From Siphonodentalium dalli (taxonomy: Eukaryota > Mollusca > Scaphopoda > Gadilida > Siphonodentaliidae): 64,000 nucleotides of DNA. Below, piece after piece: positions 55,201-61,200 of the stretch. The position numbers were made by a program, and so were the translations under genes. The notes under the pieces are model-generated. The model was given only the letters and a program-made list of their open reading frames with translations. It searched no databases and was not told the DNA's origin. The stretch spans positions 3,261,314-3,325,313 of the forward strand of contig CP136068.1 in the NCBI GenBank assembly GCA_032622095.1, read 5' to 3'. Every line of letters begins with the position of its first letter. The first letter of the stretch is position 1.

Positions 55201-58200
55201 CATTCTAGCGTGCCATGCACTTGGGTGGCTAACCCTGCCCGTAGTTACCTCTGAGACACCAACTCATTCTAACGTGCCATGCACTGGGGTGGCTAACCCT
55301 GCCCGTAGTTACCTCTGAGACACCCACTTGCTGATTATGGTTACTTATAAACAATTGCAGCCTGTGCTTATGAGACATAAGAGACGATGGTATTGTTATC
55401 TTAGTTTATTTCAGGCAATGTTACCGATATGTGTGTGTGTACAGTATATATATACATTCAAATAATGAATCCCAAATGTTAGAAATGGGGTAGTTTTGGG
55501 GTAGTTATCTGTATAATATAGAATTCCAATTCAAAAATAGTCATCATCCGTACTTATATCTGATGAGGTTTATACTAGAAATGTTGTATTCTGACAGACT
55601 GATACTGACACGCTCTCTCTCTGCAGTTATGCACAAACTGGCGCTAAAACTTAAGAAGTTATAACATACAATCGTTAACATACATAGCGCTATCAATACA
55701 AAACGTACAATATCACATAAACATGAGAAATTATAACATACAATCGTTAACATACATAGCACTAGCAATACAAAATGTACAATATCACATAAACATGATA
55801 AATTATAACATACAATCGTTAACATACATAGCGCGATCAATACAAAACGTACAATATCACATAAACATGAGAAATTATAACATACAATCGTTAACATACA
55901 TAGCACTAGCAATACTAAATGTACAATATCACATAAACATGATAAATTATAACATACAATCGTTAACATACATAGCGCGATCAATACAAAACGTACAATA
56001 TCACATAAACATGAGAAATTATAACATACAATCGTTAACATACATAGCACTAGCAATACTAAATGTACAATATCACATAAACATGATAAATTATAACATA
56101 CAATCGTTAACATACATAGCGCGATCAATACAAAACGTACAATATCACATAAACATGAGAAATTATAACATACAATTGTTAACATATATAGCACTAGTAA
56201 TACAAAATATACAATATCACAGAAACATCCTTTTATGAGTTATTATAATAGATAAACAATTTTTTGTACATTTTCTTTGAGAAATTACCCCAATCAAAGA
56301 AACTGCTTCTTACTCGAGACGAAACATAAATGTTTCTTATTCTCTGTTACAGGGGATGATAACTGATAATGCAACGCCGCTGAACTACTATGCTGCCCTT
56401 AACGAGGTGAGTATTCAGTTGTTATAGCCCCTCACCGTGACTACTACGCTGCCCCTAATGAGGTGAGTGATAATTTGTTATACACCCCTCCCCCTTCTCC
56501 ACCCCCGTAACAATGTTATAATGGAGTATAATGGAATCAGCTTGTCTCTCCATCGGACGAACATCCGTCCATTGATGCAACTCTTTGCTTGGCAAAGATA
56601 TCGAGTACCAAGGTCACCTGTGCAGCTGCGATTTTGAGAAATGTTTTGAAACCCTGTAATTTTGTCTGAGCTTGTGTTCAAGTCTGAGTTTAGTGTGCCT
56701 GTCATTTGCAGAATGAGGTCCCCAGGGGGTGAATTTAGTGATGTCACCCCGCACAGTGGGCTAGCATCACCAAATTCACCCTCTTGAGACTTCATTCTGC
56801 ATGGCCTCATCTGCTACGGAAAACATAGACTCAGATTGAAGTTCCCAAATGGTGACTATTGTGATGTGCACCCATTGGGAACCTCGATTATGCAATGTGT
56901 CGTCTGCCAATTTGGGGATATGTAGAAACTAAACAATAAAAAAGAAATAGAATCTATGTTTCTATATAATTTGATAATAAAGAAACCTTCCAGAGAATAT
57001 GAGGCCTAAGCAGAATGAGGTCCCCAGAGGGTGGATTTAGAGATGTGGGATAACGTCATTAATTCGCCCTCTGGGGACCTCATTCTACAAATGACAGACA
57101 CACTATAATCTGACTTGCTTGTATTACATCATTTGTTGGTAAATGTTTTTGGCAACCTGCAGTTATGAGATTGGTTGGACAGATTATAGTTTTGTAATAG
57201 TATTTACATATACATAATTTGAGGATAGAAAGAGCCATTTCATTTTAATATAGCCACCTTTTTTGCAGACCATGTGCCAAGTCACACCTCTACAGACCAT
57301 GCCACGAGTCACACCTCTACTTTATCTACAGAACAGTGCTCTATGTAGTTTAACTCTTACATGATTGGAGCTTCCTGATATTTTGCGAAAACCCTATGCC
57401 AATGTATACTGCACTGCTCAAATTAAGCGACCTGTTTTAACGAGGTGTACATGCGTTAATACCGCGGTGCAATACCGCAACATACCGCCGATTCGCGGTT
57501 GCACTACCACAGGCGTACCGCGGTACCACCGCAACGTTCACGGTACCACCGCACTACCAGCGGTAACGAATGTTGGTAGCGCGGTGGCACGCGGTAATGC
57601 ACGGCACAAACGCGGTGACATTACCGCTACGCGGTAGCATTTTTGTGACGAGGTTAATGACGGGATTCGATGGCTGACCGTCAATCTTCCAAATAGGACG
57701 GCCGTTTTCACGATCTCCGTCCATGTTTGTGTACCGTGAAGTGTATTATTAAAATATTGAAATAGATGAAAGCCGATCTTAGTATCGGGAAATATGCCCA
57801 TTATAACGGGATTCCAGATTAAGTAAAGGTAAGTATAAGTTACTTTGAGAAAGTCATTTTTCAATTAATGTGAATATTAAAATATTACAATAACATTTCT
57901 AGTCTCGTTTTATTGCCTAAAATTCCCATAAATGACACTATTTGTAATCAGTGTTGGTTATCGGGAAGGGAACAAATGATTTCGGCCATTTGATACAGCT
58001 CGATAAATCCCATATCTACAGTTTATATCAATGTTCAGATGTACGTGATCCCTAAATTGAATGATATAACGACCACTATTTAAATAGTCCCCAGAATAGA
58101 TATCGTTATTAACTTTATTGACATTCATTAACTGCAAATCACAAACACCATTTGTTCGTATAACGGGAATTATTGTCTAAGCAATAAAAGACACAACGTG

Positions 58201-61200
58201 GAACTCCCGTATATCCAGTAAAAAAAAAAACACATTCTCAGGCTGAAAAAGCACTGTCACTGATTACGTCATACTGCAGCTGGCAGACTTTGTTAATATA
58301 GGTCACGGCGCACTCAAATTAAGATGTCGTCATGTCTTTTTATAACTGGCCTCAATGGGTGAAATAAATATTTGTGTTCTGTTGATGGTGCTATTATATA
58401 GTAAAACTACACACGTGACGCACGCGCGAATGGCTGTTTTGTGTTTTGGACACTCGTATTTACATTACTTCAATGCGTCCGTTTCGCAGAAGGTAGTTCA
58501 GATATTTATCGATTTATTTTGGTATTGCGAATAATATTATGTGCGAACCACCATGTGGCTTCAAACAGACAAGTCTCATTCGATCTTTAAAATGTTGTGC
58601 ACGTACATTGTAATAGCTATTTATAAAAATTTGTCGCACAAAAGTGAGACAAACGCTCTTTATTAATTGCTACCGTATCGGGAATACTAACAACGACTAA
58701 AACACACCGAATTCGATCACTTGAAATAATTATGTTTTTACAATGTTGACCTCTGTATATAATAGAATCCCATATATGTTACAGATACAGACTAATCTAC
58801 CGAGAGATTGCTTTATCATCAATGAAGGTTCTAACACGATGGACATCGGCAGGACGATACTGCAGAACTACGAACCTAGACATCGGTGAGTCGGAACCAA
58901 TCACTATTAACCCTTTCTACACTAAATAATCATCGACGAGTAGTTATCTTATTAACCCTTTCTATACTAAAGAATCATTGACGAGTAGTTATCTTATTAA
59001 CCCTTTCTATACTAAAGCATCATTGATGAGTAGTTATCTAACCCTTTCTATACTAAAGCATCATTGATGAGAAGTTATTCCAAAGGAAATGTTCAGATAA
59101 TAAGTTTAACCCTTTCAATACCAAAGCATCATTGATGAGTAGTTATCTTATTAAACCTTTATATACTAAATAATCATTGATGAGCAGTTATCTTATTAAC
59201 CCTGTCTATACTAAAGAATCATTGATGAGTAGTTATCCCATAGGAAATGTTCAGATAATAATTTTTATCCCTTTCTATACTAAATCATCATTGATGAGTA
59301 GTTATCTCATAGGATATGTTCATATAATAAGTTTAACCCTGTCTACACTAAAGCATCATTGATGAGTAGTTATCCCTTAGGAAATGTTCAGATAATAATT
59401 TCAACAAATGATCATGTTTAACGTATTATCCAATCATTCACCTCAATAACTAGGGCTCCGTCTGCACTTTTATTTATCTGTTGTCTGCTTTCATCACTTT
59501 AAAATCCCTCCAAATTAATACTGAACCAATCCAGTGTACAATTTTTAAATAACTGGGAGAATCCATTTATTATAGAAAGGGTTAATGGATTCTCCCATTC
59601 AAGTCACTACTGAATGATTTCGATCTAAAAGTAGTTATTTGAACGGTCTGTTCTTTACCTGTTTGAATGTTCAGGTAGAGTAGGCTAGCTAGCTCATTTT
59701 ACAAATTGCAGATCCTATATCCAGGCATATATATATATCCTATATCCTACTCATGACTGTTGTATAGGTAACCCACAGGGAGCCTCACACAGAGGGAAGC
59801 ATGCACAATGGAGTGCCGTCTGCTCCAGTGTATGTGGGGCTCTCTATGGGTGCAGATCCTATATCCAGGCATATATATCCTATATCCTACTCATGACTGT
59901 TTTATAGGTAACCCACAGGGAGCCTCACACAGAGGGAAGCATGCACAACGGAGTGTCGTCTGCTCCAGTGTATGTTGGGCTCTCTATGGGTGCAGATCCT
60001 ATATCCAGGCTTATATATCCTATATCCTACTCATGACTGTTGTATAGGTAACCCACAGGGAGCCTCACACAGAGGGAAGCATGCGCAACGGAGTGTTGTC
60101 TGCTCCAATGTATGTGGGGCTCTCTATGGGTGCAGATCCTATATCCAGGCTTGCATCTACTCATGACTTTTTTATAGGTAACCCATTGAAATAATTAACA
60201 CTTTCATGACTGGATGCTTTGTGAAAACCTGTGCCAATGCTTTTTCTTATACATGCAAGTTTCCCATAGGGAGCCTCACATATATAAGAGAAAATATTGG
60301 CGTAACAATATTTACCATGACTTTTAAGCCAGTGAAATATCTTATATATGCAAGGCTCCCTATGGGAGACTCGTATATAAAATAATGCACTGGCACAGGA
60401 TCTTTAATGCTGCACCAGCACAGCCGCCATCATGAAATGGTTTACATAACAATGGTTGAAGATCACTGCCTTACCACGTTATGGTACAGAATCTGTTTCA
60501 GATAAATGAAATGCTAATAACTTTAATAAGAGCCCGAACAGGATGAGTTGCTTTAAAAATTACTTTAATTCTATTATTTGCAGAGGGGTGATCACATGAG
60601 GGAGATATTAATTGCGCGCTTAAGCGCAATAAGGATGTAATTGCGCTTAAGCACAATAAGGAATCCCTTATCGCGCTTAAGCGCAATAAGAATATTAGAG
60701 AATTTCATTCAATTTCGCCAATTATACCCTCAATTAAATTTGGCAAATATTTGCACAACAATGAATTCCTTTTCGTGCTTAATCGCAATAAGAATATTCG
60801 AGAATTTCATTCAATTTCGCCTATTATACCCTCAATTAAATTTGACAAATATTTGTTTTAATTTGGCAAAAAATAATTTAATTTGGCAAACAAATTGGCA
60901 AGAGAACATTTTGGTCCAGTGCCAACCCTGAACATGTTTCATTTGAAAACGGTTAGGCTCTGGTCATGACTATAGAGTTATTCCTCTTGCATCCACTTTT
61001 AGACAGAGTTGGTTTGATATTTGATTGTGTGACTTTCTCATTTCAGACTAGATGCAGGCACGTTTGGTACGATGGGCGTGGGTTTGGGGTTTGCCATGGC
61101 GTGTGCTGTATGGTGTCGGGACCATGACCCTAAGAAGCGAGTTGTTTGCGTACAAGGCGACAGTGCTTTTGGATTTGCTGGCATGGAAATTGAGACCCTT

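Noticed and set aside
55544-56238. 216-codon minus-strand and 171-codon plus-strand open frames that look like membrane or repeat proteins
   Set aside because: They follow the 72-bp tandem unit, are open on both strands, and contain no family motif.
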